From contig DXCV01000061.1 in NCBI GenBank assembly GCA_019115825.1, positions 1-64,000 of the forward strand: DNA of 64,000 bases, in the 5' to 3' direction. Shown here piece by piece: positions 53,160-61,489 of the stretch. The notes beneath the pieces are model-generated. The model had not been told where the DNA came from. It made no database searches and saw only the letters and a program-made list of their open reading frames with translations. Made by a program: the position numbers and the translations under genes. Position 1 is the stretch's first letter. Each line of letters starts with the position of its first letter. Source of the stretch: Candidatus Bacteroides pullicola (lineage in GTDB: Bacteria; Bacteroidota; Bacteroidia; Bacteroidales; Bacteroidaceae).

Positions 53160-53404
53160 TGACAGAAATGTCATTTTTATCACCTGCAAAGGTAGCCATT
53201 CCTTTTATACTGCCTGCAATCTGCATTAAGAAAACGACATAAATGTCACTTTTTTAACATAGAGACCTTGAAATGGCTCTTCCTAACCCCTTTCTATTAT
53301 CAAAAAATGACAGAAATGTCGTTCTTTGTCAATAGCCACTTGTATTTTTCCCCTTGTACGCCATCTTTCCCCTTTTGTACGTCAAAAAGGTGACATATCT
53401 GTCA
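53160..53404. promoter_or_regulatory. Four TGACA-n4-TGTCA palindromes in divergent region
   Basis: Copies start at 53160, 53235, 53308 and 53391: three TGACA/CGACA-nAAA-TGTCA/G variants and one TGACATATCTGTCA. They are spaced 75, 73 and 83 bp apart, about seven to eight helical turns. The first lies just past the start of the leftward DUF4143-gene transcript and the second about 40-50 bp upstream of its -7 box. Confidence 0.8.
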
Positions 53405-53505
53405 CTTTTTTCACCTGGCCGTTTTAAGCGTCCATCAAACCGTTATACTGGTGTTTATTCCGGCTTCTTCCGCATTCACATGGCCAGCCACGGATTATTT
53501 TTCCG

Positions 53506-53723
53506 CAAAGGTAACGGGCTGCGTCCAATCAGCAAATCCGGTTCCGCCAAAGGTGCCTGTCGGAAATCTTCCTTTGCGTACAAAGCGTATTTCCGCCGTC
53601 AGATTTGCCTTTATGTCCTTTGGCCCTTTGATTGGGCAGAAAAATAACCCCGTTGCAGGCCGTGAAAATGGCTACATAAGGGAAATAAAAAATTCAATCA
53701 TCAACAATCAAAAACAAAAGAGT
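53506..53723 (+). promoter_or_regulatory. Element leader module 6 (parB)
   Basis: Reverse -7 box CAAAGGTA (53506-53513), hairpin 53561-53595 with CGGAAAT/ATTTCCG, internal loop CTTC opposite CGT, then CTTTG/CAAAG with a CGTA tetraloop. GGGAAATAAAA is at 53680-53690 and the ATG at 53724. This is the cleanest example of the hairpin. Confidence 0.78.
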
Positions 53724-55421
53724 ATGGAAACTAAAGACATTCAGACCGTAGCAGAGAAAAACATCGTATCGTTGGCATTGGCAGACATCCGTCCGAGCGG
53801 TTTCAACCCACGCAAGCATTTTGACGAGGAAAGCCTTGCCGAACTTGCGGACAGCATTCGTCAGCAGGGTGTCCTGCAGCCCATCGGAGTGCGGCCAATC
53901 GTAGACACCAACCTGTTTGAGATTGTTTTCGGAGAGCGCAGATACCGTGCGTCAGTCATGGCAGGAATGGATGAAATCCAGGCGGTAGTCCTTGACATCA
54001 CGGATGAAGCTGCCGAGGAAATGGCCGTGACGGAGAACCTGCAGCGCAAGGATGTGACACCCATTGAGGAAGCGAGAGCCTATCAGAAGTTGCTGGAGAG
54101 CGGACGTTATGACGTTCAGTCCTTGGCAGTGCAGTTCGGCAAGTCGGAAGATTATATCCGCACACGTCTCAAATTCACGACATTGATACCCGAAATCGCC
54201 GAATTGTTGGAAACGGACGAGCTGTCGGTCAGCGTGGCAAGTGAAATATGCCGTTACGGTGAGGACATCCAGCATGAGGTGTATGACCGTCATTTGAAAG
54301 AGGGCGTATTTGGCAGTTGGCGAGGACTGAAAGCATCCGAGGTGGCCAGGAACATCGAGCGTGACTTCACTACCAACTTGCATCGTTATCTGTTCGACAA
54401 GACCCTATGCGCCACCTGTCCGTTCAACACCAACAACATGAGCCTGTTCCACGAGGAGGGATGTGGAAATTGCGCCAAGCGGAGTTGCCTTGAGGAAAAG
54501 AACGTGTCGTTTTTGGTGGGTAAGGCCGTGCAGGTCATGGAGCAGCAGCCGAACGTCATCCTTTGCCGCGACGCATTCAACGGCAACGACAAAGCCGTGG
54601 AGCGTCTTGTGGGCATGGGCTATTTGGTGGAAAACCTGCAAGGCTACTGCCCGACTTATCCCAACCGCCCCGAAGAACCGCAGACGGATGAATATGACAC
54701 CCAAGAGGAATACGAACAGGCTTGTAGGGATTACGGGCAAGACATGGCCGCCTACAACGAGAGGTGTGAAGAAATAAACCGCAAGGCCGATGCAGGGGAA
54801 ATCATGCTTTATGCAAGGATAGAGCGGAGCGACATCACCTTATGCTATAAAAAGGCAGAGCGGAATGACGGCATGGACGGCCAACCCATCTCACCCATTG
54901 AGAAGCTGGAGAAGCAAGACAAGCGTAACAAGGAGATAGCCCTTGAAAAGACGGTGGAGGATACGAAGAAGCGCATTTTGGAAGCCGACATCACAGAAAC
55001 CAAGTTTGGCGCGGACGAGGACAAGATGATATATTTCTTCCTGTTGGCCGACCTCCGCAAGGAGCATTATCAGACGCTCGGCATTGACGCGGAAGTGCCA
55101 TACCTTACAGACGAGGAGAAGATGGGTATTGTCGCCAACCTCACGGCCAAGGCGAAAGCCGTCATCCGCAGGGATTTTCTGATTGCCAAGTTCAAGGAAG
55201 CTCGTGGCGGCAATGCCGTGGCATCCCTGTTGCTTGACTTCGCACGGAAGCACATGCCCGAAACATTGGCCGACATCAAGAGCGGATATGATGAAGTGTA
55301 CGAGAAGCGTCACCAGCGCATTGAGGAAAAGAAAGCGGCCTTGTTGGCCAAGGAAGCGGAACAGGCAGAAGAACCGCAGCCATCCGAGGAACAACAACAA
55401 TCCGAAGAGACTGCAGCATGA
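53724..55421 (+). CDS. ParB/RepB/Spo0J-family protein
   Basis: The 565-residue protein has a ParB N-terminal domain with the CTP-binding-like motif G-E-R-R-Y-R-A-S at residues 70-77 and a central HTH region (V-A-S-E-I-C-R-Y). A Cys-rich patch (C-A-T-C ... C-G-N-C) follows, and then a charged Glu/Lys/Gln-rich C-terminus. No ParA is adjacent. Its start was set at 53724; a frame open from 53451 is the leader. It may act in stability or as a regulator rather than in classic ParAB partition. Confidence 0.85.
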   Translation: METKDIQTVAEKNIVSLALADIRPSGFNPRKHFDEESLAELADSIRQQGVLQPIGVRPIVDTNLFEIVFGERRYRASVMAGMDEIQAVVLDITDEAAEEMAVTENLQRKDVTPIEEARAYQKLLESGRYDVQSLAVQFGKSEDYIRTRLKFTTLIPEIAELLETDELSVSVASEICRYGEDIQHEVYDRHLKEGVFGSWRGLKASEVARNIERDFTTNLHRYLFDKTLCATCPFNTNNMSLFHEEGCGNCAKRSCLEEKNVSFLVGKAVQVMEQQPNVILCRDAFNGNDKAVERLVGMGYLVENLQGYCPTYPNRPEEPQTDEYDTQEEYEQACRDYGQDMAAYNERCEEINRKADAGEIMLYARIERSDITLCYKKAERNDGMDGQPISPIEKLEKQDKRNKEIALEKTVEDTKKRILEADITETKFGADEDKMIYFFLLADLRKEHYQTLGIDAEVPYLTDEEKMGIVANLTAKAKAVIRRDFLIAKFKEARGGNAVASLLLDFARKHMPETLADIKSGYDEVYEKRHQRIEEKKAALLAKEAEQAEEPQPSEEQQQSEETAA

Positions 55422-55434
55422 TTTGACAAAAGAG

Positions 55435-55458
55435 GCAGGGCGGTGAAGGCCGTCCTGC
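55435..55458 (+). terminator. Hairpin after parB-like gene
   Basis: GCAGGGCGG (55435-55443) pairs with CCGTCCTGC (55450-55458) around TGAAGG. There is no T-run. Confidence 0.5.
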
Positions 55459-55660
55459 TTCCATTGTTTGACAATCTTTCCAACATATTTATATATATGG
55501 CTAAAATGCAAGACCGGTCTTTTGCCGTGCGGGTCATTCCCACTTATAGCTAGCCTTCCTGGACGGAAGCCCTCACCCTTTTATACCTCTATCGTTCCTC
55601 CTTTTATACCATCCCCTTTATACCTGCCTGATTATATTCCCCTCTGTTCGCATCCGTCCC

Positions 55661-55890
55661 GCCTCCGGTCTTGATTTTCCTGTGCAAAGCTACTGCCTGG
55701 CCATGCTGTCAAGTACCGTCCTCGGACTAATCCGTTAAAATCTGACGGCAGCCTTCCGCAAAAGCTATGCCTTTTGGGTTTTCCGTAAGATTTGAGCGGA
55801 TTTCCTTGTCTTGCATTTCCCTTTCCGCAGTCAAACATGCACGTAAAATCAAATCCCGATGGCGGAGCCGGAAAAGCTCCAAACAAAGGG
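55661..55890. repeat. 230-bp leader repeat, copy 1
   Basis: Collinear without gaps with 57064-57293, with about a dozen differences by eye. Each copy ends at the GGG of the purine box before a different accessory gene. Confidence 0.9.
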
Positions 55891-55923
55891 AAAATAAAAA
55901 CAACTCATTAAAACTAAAATGTT
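55685..55923 (+). promoter_or_regulatory. Element leader module 7
   Basis: Reverse -7 box CAAAGCTA (55685-55692), then a hairpin at 55738-55793: AAATCT/AGATTT and ACGG/CCGT with single-base bulges, enclosing CAAAAG/CTTTTG. GGGAAAATAAAA is at 55888-55899 and the ATG at 55924. This hairpin is a different class from modules 1-6 but sits in the same place. Confidence 0.7.
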
Positions 55924-56556
55924 ATGGATGTACGAAAAGAAACCATGCACGAGGCGGAAGCCTATCTCCGCAACCCCGAAAATCCTACAAGACTTTGTGT
56001 GCAGATTGGTGGTAAACGTCGTCGTCTGTTTATCAACAGGGATGACGGCGGAATTGGCATATTGGGCGTAGGGAAGCGCAAACGTGGATTTGTATTTACT
56101 GATTGGCAGTCCATTGAAAAGATTTTCTACCCCGTCCAGGCCAGTGAGGAAGAACGCAATCGCAGATTGCTGGTGAAATACCAACGTCTGGCCCAATCCG
56201 CATCGTTTGCCAATGATTGGCTGGCAGACATAGCCAAGGCAGACACGGCCAAGTCGCTTTATGAGAACCATATCACGACAGGCACAGGGATAGACGGGCA
56301 GTGCATCAGGCTTTCCACTGTGGAAAAATATGCAGGGCCTTATCTTATGGCGGGTTTCAAGGCTGCCGTAAGGAAATGCGAGGATTTTCATTCCTACCGC
56401 TTTGATTTTTGTGGATATGACGGTTCGCTTTGGGTCAATAGGAAAGAAGATGGCAAGGTCACAGCCGGTTTCAGCAAGGAATACCGAGGGTGTGGCAACG
56501 GCTATTATTACTTGTTAATCAACGATGAAACCTTTATCGGCTATGATATAGATTGA
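55924..56556 (+). CDS. Element accessory protein, 210 residues, unknown function
   Basis: A soluble alpha/beta protein with the opening M-D-V-R-K-E-T-M-H-E-A-E-A-Y-L-R and a mid-protein R-R-L-F-I-N-R-D-D-G-G-I-G. No known domain is recognised. It is the first gene behind leader module 7. Confidence 0.62.
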   Translation: MDVRKETMHEAEAYLRNPENPTRLCVQIGGKRRRLFINRDDGGIGILGVGKRKRGFVFTDWQSIEKIFYPVQASEEERNRRLLVKYQRLAQSASFANDWLADIAKADTAKSLYENHITTGTGIDGQCIRLSTVEKYAGPYLMAGFKAAVRKCEDFHSYRFDFCGYDGSLWVNRKEDGKVTAGFSKEYRGCGNGYYYLLINDETFIGYDID

Positions 56557-56571
56557 TGTTAATTGCTTAAA

Positions 56572-56766
56572 ATGAAAAGACTTATGCTTGAAAAGAATGA
56601 TGTTTACACGGATTTTGAGGAGTATGGCAGGCAATGCTATCTGATTACTCCTTGGAGAGGCTACCGCAGCGCGACCATTGTCGGAAGGACGGACAAGGGA
56701 TTTGTCGTGCAAGTCAGCAGCGGTGCGGAACTGGATGTTTATCCCGATGAAATAGAATTTGATTGA
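56572..56766 (+). CDS. Element accessory protein, 64 residues
   Basis: A short beta-rich protein (Y-L-I-T-P-W-R-G-Y-R-S-A-T-I-V-G-R-T) preceded by an A-rich start context. It resembles a small SH3-like or OB fold in pattern only. An ATG 9 bp upstream is an alternative. Confidence 0.5.
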   Translation: MKRLMLEKNDVYTDFEEYGRQCYLITPWRGYRSATIVGRTDKGFVVQVSSGAELDVYPDEIEFD

Positions 56767-56911
56767 ATGTTTGGTAAATCCCTCCGGCTTTCCATGGGTC
56801 GGAGGGCATCAAACAATCGAAAGTGACTTGTTAGTTTTATAAAAAGCCTGATAGGAAGCGGCATCAGGAAAACAAGTTTGCGGAAACAATCACTGGCAAA
56901 TAACCGCCCCG

Positions 56912-56943
56912 AAGCTCTGGGCGTCACAGCCAGGGCTTTTTTG
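56912..56943 (+). terminator. Intrinsic terminator
   Basis: AAGCTCTGG (56912-56920) pairs with CCAGGGCTT (56930-56938), followed by TTTTT. It ends the module-7 set. The gap upstream (56767-56911) also holds a CCCTCCG/CGGAGGG stem without a T-run. Confidence 0.85.
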
Positions 56944-57063
56944 TGCTTGCCTTCCTTTTATATCGTCACCTGCCCCTTTTAACCAGGCGTTCTTCCTGTT
57001 GTATTTCTCTTGCCCCTCCCTTTTTACCGCTCTTCCTGTTCCCCTTATTTCGCATCCGCCCAC

Positions 57064-57293
57064 GCCTCCGGTCTTGATTTTCCTGTGCAAAGCTACTGCC
57101 CGTCCATGCCGTCAAGTACCGTCCTCGGACTAATCCGATAAAATCTGGCGGCAGCCTTCCGCAAAAGCCATGCCTTTTGGGTTTTCCGCAAGATTTGAGC
57201 GGATTTCCTTGTCTTGCATTTCCCTTTCCGCAGTCCGCCATGCACGTAAAATCAAATCCCGATGGCGGAGCCGGAAATGCTCCGAACAAAGGG
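57064..57293. repeat. 230-bp leader repeat, copy 2
   Basis: Second copy of the 55661-55890 repeat. Differences from copy 1 include one base-pair change preserved as a pair in the hairpin (G-C here, A-T there). Confidence 0.9.
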
Positions 57294-57320
57294 AAATAAA
57301 ACAATTTAATCATTACAATT
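57088..57320 (+). promoter_or_regulatory. Element leader module 8
   Basis: Reverse -7 box CAAAGCTA (57088-57095), hairpin 57141-57196 of the same class as module 7 with GCGG/CCGC in the covarying position. GGGAAATAAA is at 57291-57300 and the ATG at 57321. Confidence 0.72.
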
Positions 57321-57806
57321 ATGCACGGAAAGATTTTTCAAATCACAACTTCTAAGGTGGACGAGGATAGCCGCCTTACAGAGAACACCATTGCGCAGGG
57401 CGACGGCACGGATTACGATTATTGCTCGGAAATAGGCGATGAGGAACGGCAAGAATGTATTTCTTATTTGGTGGATAAAATCCTGCCGACAGGTATGTTC
57501 GAGTTGATTTCCGAAAACGTGCTTCGCTATAACGGAGGCATCGAAGAATGGACGGAAAAATTTGTCGGCAATATCCGTTTGAAAATGAATGAAATCACGA
57601 CTGGGAACGCATACAAGTTTGTTGGCCCCGTTTATCAGCTTGAAAAGGAGCTGAAGAACCCCTTGCATACGGGGTGGCAGTTCTATATGGACGAGGATGG
57701 TTCACAAAGCTATGCGGAAGAGTCGTATGAGTTCATGTGCGCCGTCAGCAGCATGAAACCCGGCACATTGCTTTATATCGGCGGTGTCATTGATTATCAT
57801 ATTTGA
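57321..57806 (+). CDS. Element accessory protein, 161 residues, unknown function
   Basis: A soluble acidic protein beginning M-H-G-K-I-F-Q-I-T-T, with acidic, Tyr-rich stretches (G-D-G-T-D-Y-D-Y). It is unassigned. It opens the four-gene set of leader module 8. Confidence 0.62.
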   Translation: MHGKIFQITTSKVDEDSRLTENTIAQGDGTDYDYCSEIGDEERQECISYLVDKILPTGMFELISENVLRYNGGIEEWTEKFVGNIRLKMNEITTGNAYKFVGPVYQLEKELKNPLHTGWQFYMDEDGSQSYAEESYEFMCAVSSMKPGTLLYIGGVIDYHI

Positions 57807-57861
57807 AAATACAGTAAAGCAAAAATTATCAACCTTTTTCAACCATTAAATAGACAGCATT

Positions 57862-58161
57862 ATGGATTACAATCAGATTGCAGGGAAAGACAAACAGTTT
57901 GTGGACGAGTTTTCCCGTTTCGTAAACGGCGGGATGTGTTCAGCGGAGAAAACAGGCAGGGCAATGGCCGCCGACCACCGCTATTTGGTGAATGAAAAGG
58001 GCAAGGTCATGTTCTATTTCATGGAAGCACTGGCCGCTGACTGGCGCAAAGGCCGGTATGACCAACGTAACGAATGGGCTTGCAGGCTGGCCGCTGCGGC
58101 CATGGACGCGTTGGAGGCGCAAGGGCTTTATTATCCCACATTTGAAAATGAGGAATATTAA
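57862..58161 (+). CDS. Element accessory protein, 99 residues, unknown function
   Basis: A helical soluble protein beginning M-D-Y-N-Q-I-A-G-K-D-K-Q with alternating charged and hydrophobic residues and an Ala-rich helix near the C-terminus. No family is recognised; it is part of the module-8 set. Confidence 0.58.
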   Translation: MDYNQIAGKDKQFVDEFSRFVNGGMCSAEKTGRAMAADHRYLVNEKGKVMFYFMEALAADWRKGRYDQRNEWACRLAAAAMDALEAQGLYYPTFENEEY

Positions 58162-58175
58162 AAGGGCAAGACCAG

Positions 58176-58541
58176 ATGACTATGACACAGGAAAAGATTA
58201 TCGCCATTGCGGAGGAAAACGGATGGTATGTTCATATCGGCAATAACGGAAATAACGACAAGGTGATCTTTGAATTTTCAAAGTTCACCCCTTACGGGCA
58301 GGATTTCAATTTTCAGGCTGAGATGGTGGACGGCGACATTCAGACGCTCATTGACAGCATCCGTTATTTTATGGACGGCTTCGACCCCGACAGCGAAGCA
58401 TACCTTTGGCTGGGACCGGACGGCCACGGTAAGCGAGGTGCGCCATACAACATGAAGGACATCGTGGAGGATATGGAAGCAGCCGAGGAGATGGTGTTGG
58501 ACTTATGCGCCGCCTATCAGGAGGCGGACGATGACGAGTGA
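58176..58541 (+). CDS. Very acidic accessory protein
   Basis: The 121-residue product contains about 28 Asp/Glu against 7 Lys/Arg and ends in A-D-D-D-E. It starts M-T-M-T-Q-E-K. Such charge is typical of DNA-mimic antirestriction or anti-recombination proteins, but no motif confirms that. Confidence 0.6.
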   Translation: MTMTQEKIIAIAEENGWYVHIGNNGNNDKVIFEFSKFTPYGQDFNFQAEMVDGDIQTLIDSIRYFMDGFDPDSEAYLWLGPDGHGKRGAPYNMKDIVEDMEAAEEMVLDLCAAYQEADDDE

Positions 58542-58593
58542 ATAAGATAAGGTAACGGGGAGGCCGACCACCTCCCCACAATTTCATTAAAAG

Positions 58594-58860
58594 ATGGATA
58601 CAGACAAATACATTCGCAGGCTTTGCCGGAACATCCTCAGTGGACGCTTCGACTGGCGGAAGTATTGCACGGCAAGAAGTTATTTCGGGCGTTACATCTG
58701 TGTGCAACCCCTGTTCTGCTCGTATGGGCAGATAGGTTTCAGCCTCTATTTCCCGTATTCGAGGGTGCCTATGCCCGATGTCGAGTACGATTGGGAATTG
58801 CACAAGCTGACCCTTGACGAAGAGGATTGGCGCACCTGGCTGGAAAGCGGGGAAGAGTGA
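58594..58860 (+). CDS. Element accessory protein, 88 residues
   Basis: A small soluble protein beginning M-D-T-D-K-Y-I-R-R-L-C-R-N-I, with aromatic clusters (Y-F-P-Y-S-R-V-P-M-P-D) and an acidic C-terminus. It is the last gene before the 12-bp-stem terminator and is unassigned. Confidence 0.58.
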   Translation: MDTDKYIRRLCRNILSGRFDWRKYCTARSYFGRYICVQPLFCSYGQIGFSLYFPYSRVPMPDVEYDWELHKLTLDEEDWRTWLESGEE

Positions 58861-58865
58861 AAAGA

Positions 58866-58907
58866 CCAGCCGCAGGAAATGGGCAATCATCCTGCGGCTG
58901 GCTTTTT
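58866..58907. terminator. Strong terminator between convergent operons
   Basis: CCAGCCGCAGGA (58866-58877) pairs perfectly with TCCTGCGGCTGG (58890-58901), followed by five T. Confidence 0.93.
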
Positions 58908-58911
58908 GCAA

Positions 58912-60603
58912 TCACCTGTGCCATCCTCCGCCGGACGAATAGGCAGCTTTCTCCTGTTCCTGTTTGTATTCCTCCATTTCCGACAAGCGGGCGTTTACTT
59001 CCTGCAGGTTGCTTTCCAAGGTGGAGCCGTGGTCGTACTCGAAACTGTGCAGGACGGCCAGGCCGGCGTTGGCGGCCGTTCCCACTTCTATGCAGTCCAT
59101 GTCCCGGTTGTACTGAAGGTGCAGAACCTCCCCGTTCTCCATTTCCAGGACGGGCATCCGGCGGTCTGACATCGCTGAAAATTCTTCCGCCACCATGTCC
59201 TTCGCCACCTCTTTTACATCTTCGCTGGCCCGGCCGGTGCCGTAACGTCGGATGTGGTCGCGCACTTCCTCTTCCGTGAACTTGAGCATCACTTCATAGG
59301 TGCCGCCCACGCTTCCGTTGTACACGACGGCAAAGTCCTTGTCCTCGATGAGCAGGTCGTCACCCTTGTTCTGCAACGGCGACCGGAAAGTGTACTTCTC
59401 GTCCATCCCGTTGCCGTCGTAATACTCCTTGGCCAGTTTCAGGAGGCCGTCATAGTCGCCTTTGTCCTTGAGTGCGTCAAGCCGGGAAGTGTCGTCGGTG
59501 GACTGCAGGTAGGCCACGGAGGAATAGAACATCTTTCCTTGTTCCTGGGCGCCTTGCTTTTCCTTTGTGCCCTGTTCCAGTTCCTGCGTGATGCGGTCGA
59601 TGCACTGGGTCATCATGGAGGTGGCCTTTTTCACGTCCAGCAAGGTGGTCTTGATGAACTGCGGGGATTCTTTCAGACTGCCAAGCCAGGATTTCAGATA
59701 AGCCGCACTGTCCTCCTTCAGATGCCGGCTCATGCCATATCTCTGCGCCACCAATGCGCTGCCCAGTTCCGCCACCAGTTCCTCGCGGGCGTAGTCGTCC
59801 GACCCGAAGGCGGCGGGCTTGATGCGTCCGAGACGGCTTTCCGCCCCGGTCGAGTGCGTCATCTCATGGAACAGTGTGCCGTAGAACGATTCGCCGTCCT
59901 TGAACTGCGCCTTTTCCGGCACGACAATCTCATCCTTGCTGATGGAATAATAGGCATCGTTCTGGTACACTTGGCGGATGGGGCATACCCATTTGCCCTC
60001 CTGCATCATCCGGTCCACCGGCTCGAAACTGAACTCTTCCCCCGGCTGTCCGGCTTTCCGCTGTCCGCTTTTCCTCGCCAGCTTCTCATAAAGTTCAGGA
60101 CGGCTCTCCTTCAGGTTGGTCTGGTCCACATTGAACACCCTGAAAACCTGCATCTTGGGATATACATTGTATCGCTTCTGTTCTTCTTCGCTCAACTTCT
60201 TGTAATCCTCGTACTTGATTTTCTCCTTGGTTTCCTTGTCGATGCAGGTGAAAGTGGTCAACATCACCGGAAAGGACTTCTCGCCACGGAGGACGGACAC
60301 CCTCGGCAAGTCATTGCCTTCCTTGTCCGTCTTTCCGTTCATGCGCGTCACCGCATCGAACGTGCAGAACCGGGGTATCTTGTATCCCTGCTTCTCGCAG
60401 TGCATGAGCAGCATCAGCGCATTTAGCCCGTTGTACTCGCGGCCTGCCATGTTCTTCGGCCATGTGAGCGCGCCGTCCGTGAACCAGGGCTTTCTCCAGT
60501 CTTTCTTGATTTCCTCGATTTTCTGTATCATCATCTCCGCGAAGAGGTCCAATGCCTTGTCCTCACTGCTCGGCCCGTCCGGATTGTGTTTCCTGTACCC
60601 CAT
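58912..60603 (-). CDS. ArdC-like antirestriction/polyvalent protein
   Basis: The 563-residue protein starts with the ArdC N-terminal single-strand-DNA-binding region (W-P-K-N-M-A-G-R-E-Y-N-G-L-N-A) and continues with a zincin motif H-E-M-T-H-S-T at about residues 246-252. A longer C-terminal region has a DUF-like domain and an Asp/Glu-rich end. ArdC protects incoming DNA from host restriction. The M at 60603 was chosen over an upstream frame that overlaps the SSB-like gene. Confidence 0.85.
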   Translation of the reverse strand: MGYRKHNPDGPSSEDKALDLFAEMMIQKIEEIKKDWRKPWFTDGALTWPKNMAGREYNGLNALMLLMHCEKQGYKIPRFCTFDAVTRMNGKTDKEGNDLPRVSVLRGEKSFPVMLTTFTCIDKETKEKIKYEDYKKLSEEEQKRYNVYPKMQVFRVFNVDQTNLKESRPELYEKLARKSGQRKAGQPGEEFSFEPVDRMMQEGKWVCPIRQVYQNDAYYSISKDEIVVPEKAQFKDGESFYGTLFHEMTHSTGAESRLGRIKPAAFGSDDYAREELVAELGSALVAQRYGMSRHLKEDSAAYLKSWLGSLKESPQFIKTTLLDVKKATSMMTQCIDRITQELEQGTKEKQGAQEQGKMFYSSVAYLQSTDDTSRLDALKDKGDYDGLLKLAKEYYDGNGMDEKYTFRSPLQNKGDDLLIEDKDFAVVYNGSVGGTYEVMLKFTEEEVRDHIRRYGTGRASEDVKEVAKDMVAEEFSAMSDRRMPVLEMENGEVLHLQYNRDMDCIEVGTAANAGLAVLHSFEYDHGSTLESNLQEVNARLSEMEEYKQEQEKAAYSSGGGWHR

Positions 60604-60608
60604 AAGCG

Positions 60609-61220
60609 TCAGTTGTTTGCCGGATAAGGCGGTTTGACATACTCTGCCATTTCGTCCACGCGGCAAGACAGGTTCAGGCTGTCGTTGTAGGCGGACAGTT
60701 CCAGTTCACCCTTGACTTCCGTCTTGGCTCCTGGCTGCAGCCAGGCCTCCCGTTCCTTGCCGAAACAGAAGAAACGCACCCAGATGTAGGTGAAGCCGTC
60801 GCCGACTTTCTCGGTACTGAAGGCGGAAAACTGGATGTAGTCCTTGCCGTTCTTGTCCTTGCGCTCTTCCACGGACTTGCCGATTTTGCCACGGAACTCC
60901 ATCTTGCCCTTGATGGAATCCTTGTCTTCAGCGGTGGCGAAGTTCACGCCCGAGGCGGAGAGGTTGAAATACATCCGCTCTTCCCGTTTCTTCAGGATGA
61001 GCGTACCGGCCACCTCCAGCCTTGTTCCCGGGCGGTAAGCCGCCAGGTCCGTTTCGCTGCCGTCCTTGGCCACGCTCACCTCGATGGTCTTGTTGATGCC
61101 GTTCCTGGCAGGGATTACCACGTTCAGGGCAAAGCTCACGAACGGCTTGCCCTCCTTGTCCGTGCGCATCGTCGCTTCCCGGCTGACGATGCCGCACACT
61201 GTCACATTGCATTTGATCAT
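60609..61220 (-). CDS. SSB-like protein with two OB-type domains
   Basis: The 203-residue protein opens I-K-C-N-V-T-V-C-G-I-V-S-R-E-A-T, resembling single-stranded-DNA-binding proteins, and repeats an OB-like pattern near residues 105-180 (F-R-G-K-I-G-K-S-V). It lies 5 bp upstream of the ArdC-like gene and probably works with it on transferred single strands. Confidence 0.7.
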   Translation of the reverse strand: MIKCNVTVCGIVSREATMRTDKEGKPFVSFALNVVIPARNGINKTIEVSVAKDGSETDLAAYRPGTRLEVAGTLILKKREERMYFNLSASGVNFATAEDKDSIKGKMEFRGKIGKSVEERKDKNGKDYIQFSAFSTEKVGDGFTYIWVRFFCFGKEREAWLQPGAKTEVKGELELSAYNDSLNLSCRVDEMAEYVKPPYPANN

Positions 61221-61295
61221 ACGTCTTGAATTAAAGATTAAGTTTCGTCCGAGCCTTGACGTGTGTGATGGATGGAGAATGTTGAATGCTGACGG

Positions 61296-61478
61296 TCAGT
61301 CGTCATAGACCGGCGCCCGTATCATTTCATAGACGATCCAAGCGGCCATGGCCGCCTGTATGCCAAGGTAAACCAACGCGCCCGTCCTGCCGAACAGCGA
61401 CAGGCAGACCGTAACGTGGAGTGCCAGCACCGACAAGGCCAACACCCCTTGTGCCAGATAAAGAAACATTCCTTTCAT
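61296..61478 (-). CDS. Small membrane protein, 60 residues
   Basis: Two hydrophobic helices (F-L-Y-L-A-Q-G-V-L-A-L-S-V-L-A-L-H-V and G-A-L-V-Y-L-G-I-Q-A-A-M-A-A-W-I-V-Y) separated by F-G-R-T. It lies 11 bp after the peptidoglycan hydrolase gene on the same strand. Confidence 0.6.
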   Translation of the reverse strand: MKGMFLYLAQGVLALSVLALHVTVCLSLFGRTGALVYLGIQAAMAAWIVYEMIRAPVYDD

Positions 61479-61489
61479 ATGTCTTTCCC

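Noticed and set aside
55632-57313. Long leftward frames in both 230-bp repeats as a conserved protein
   Set aside because: Differences between the copies mostly change amino acids while hairpin pairing is preserved.
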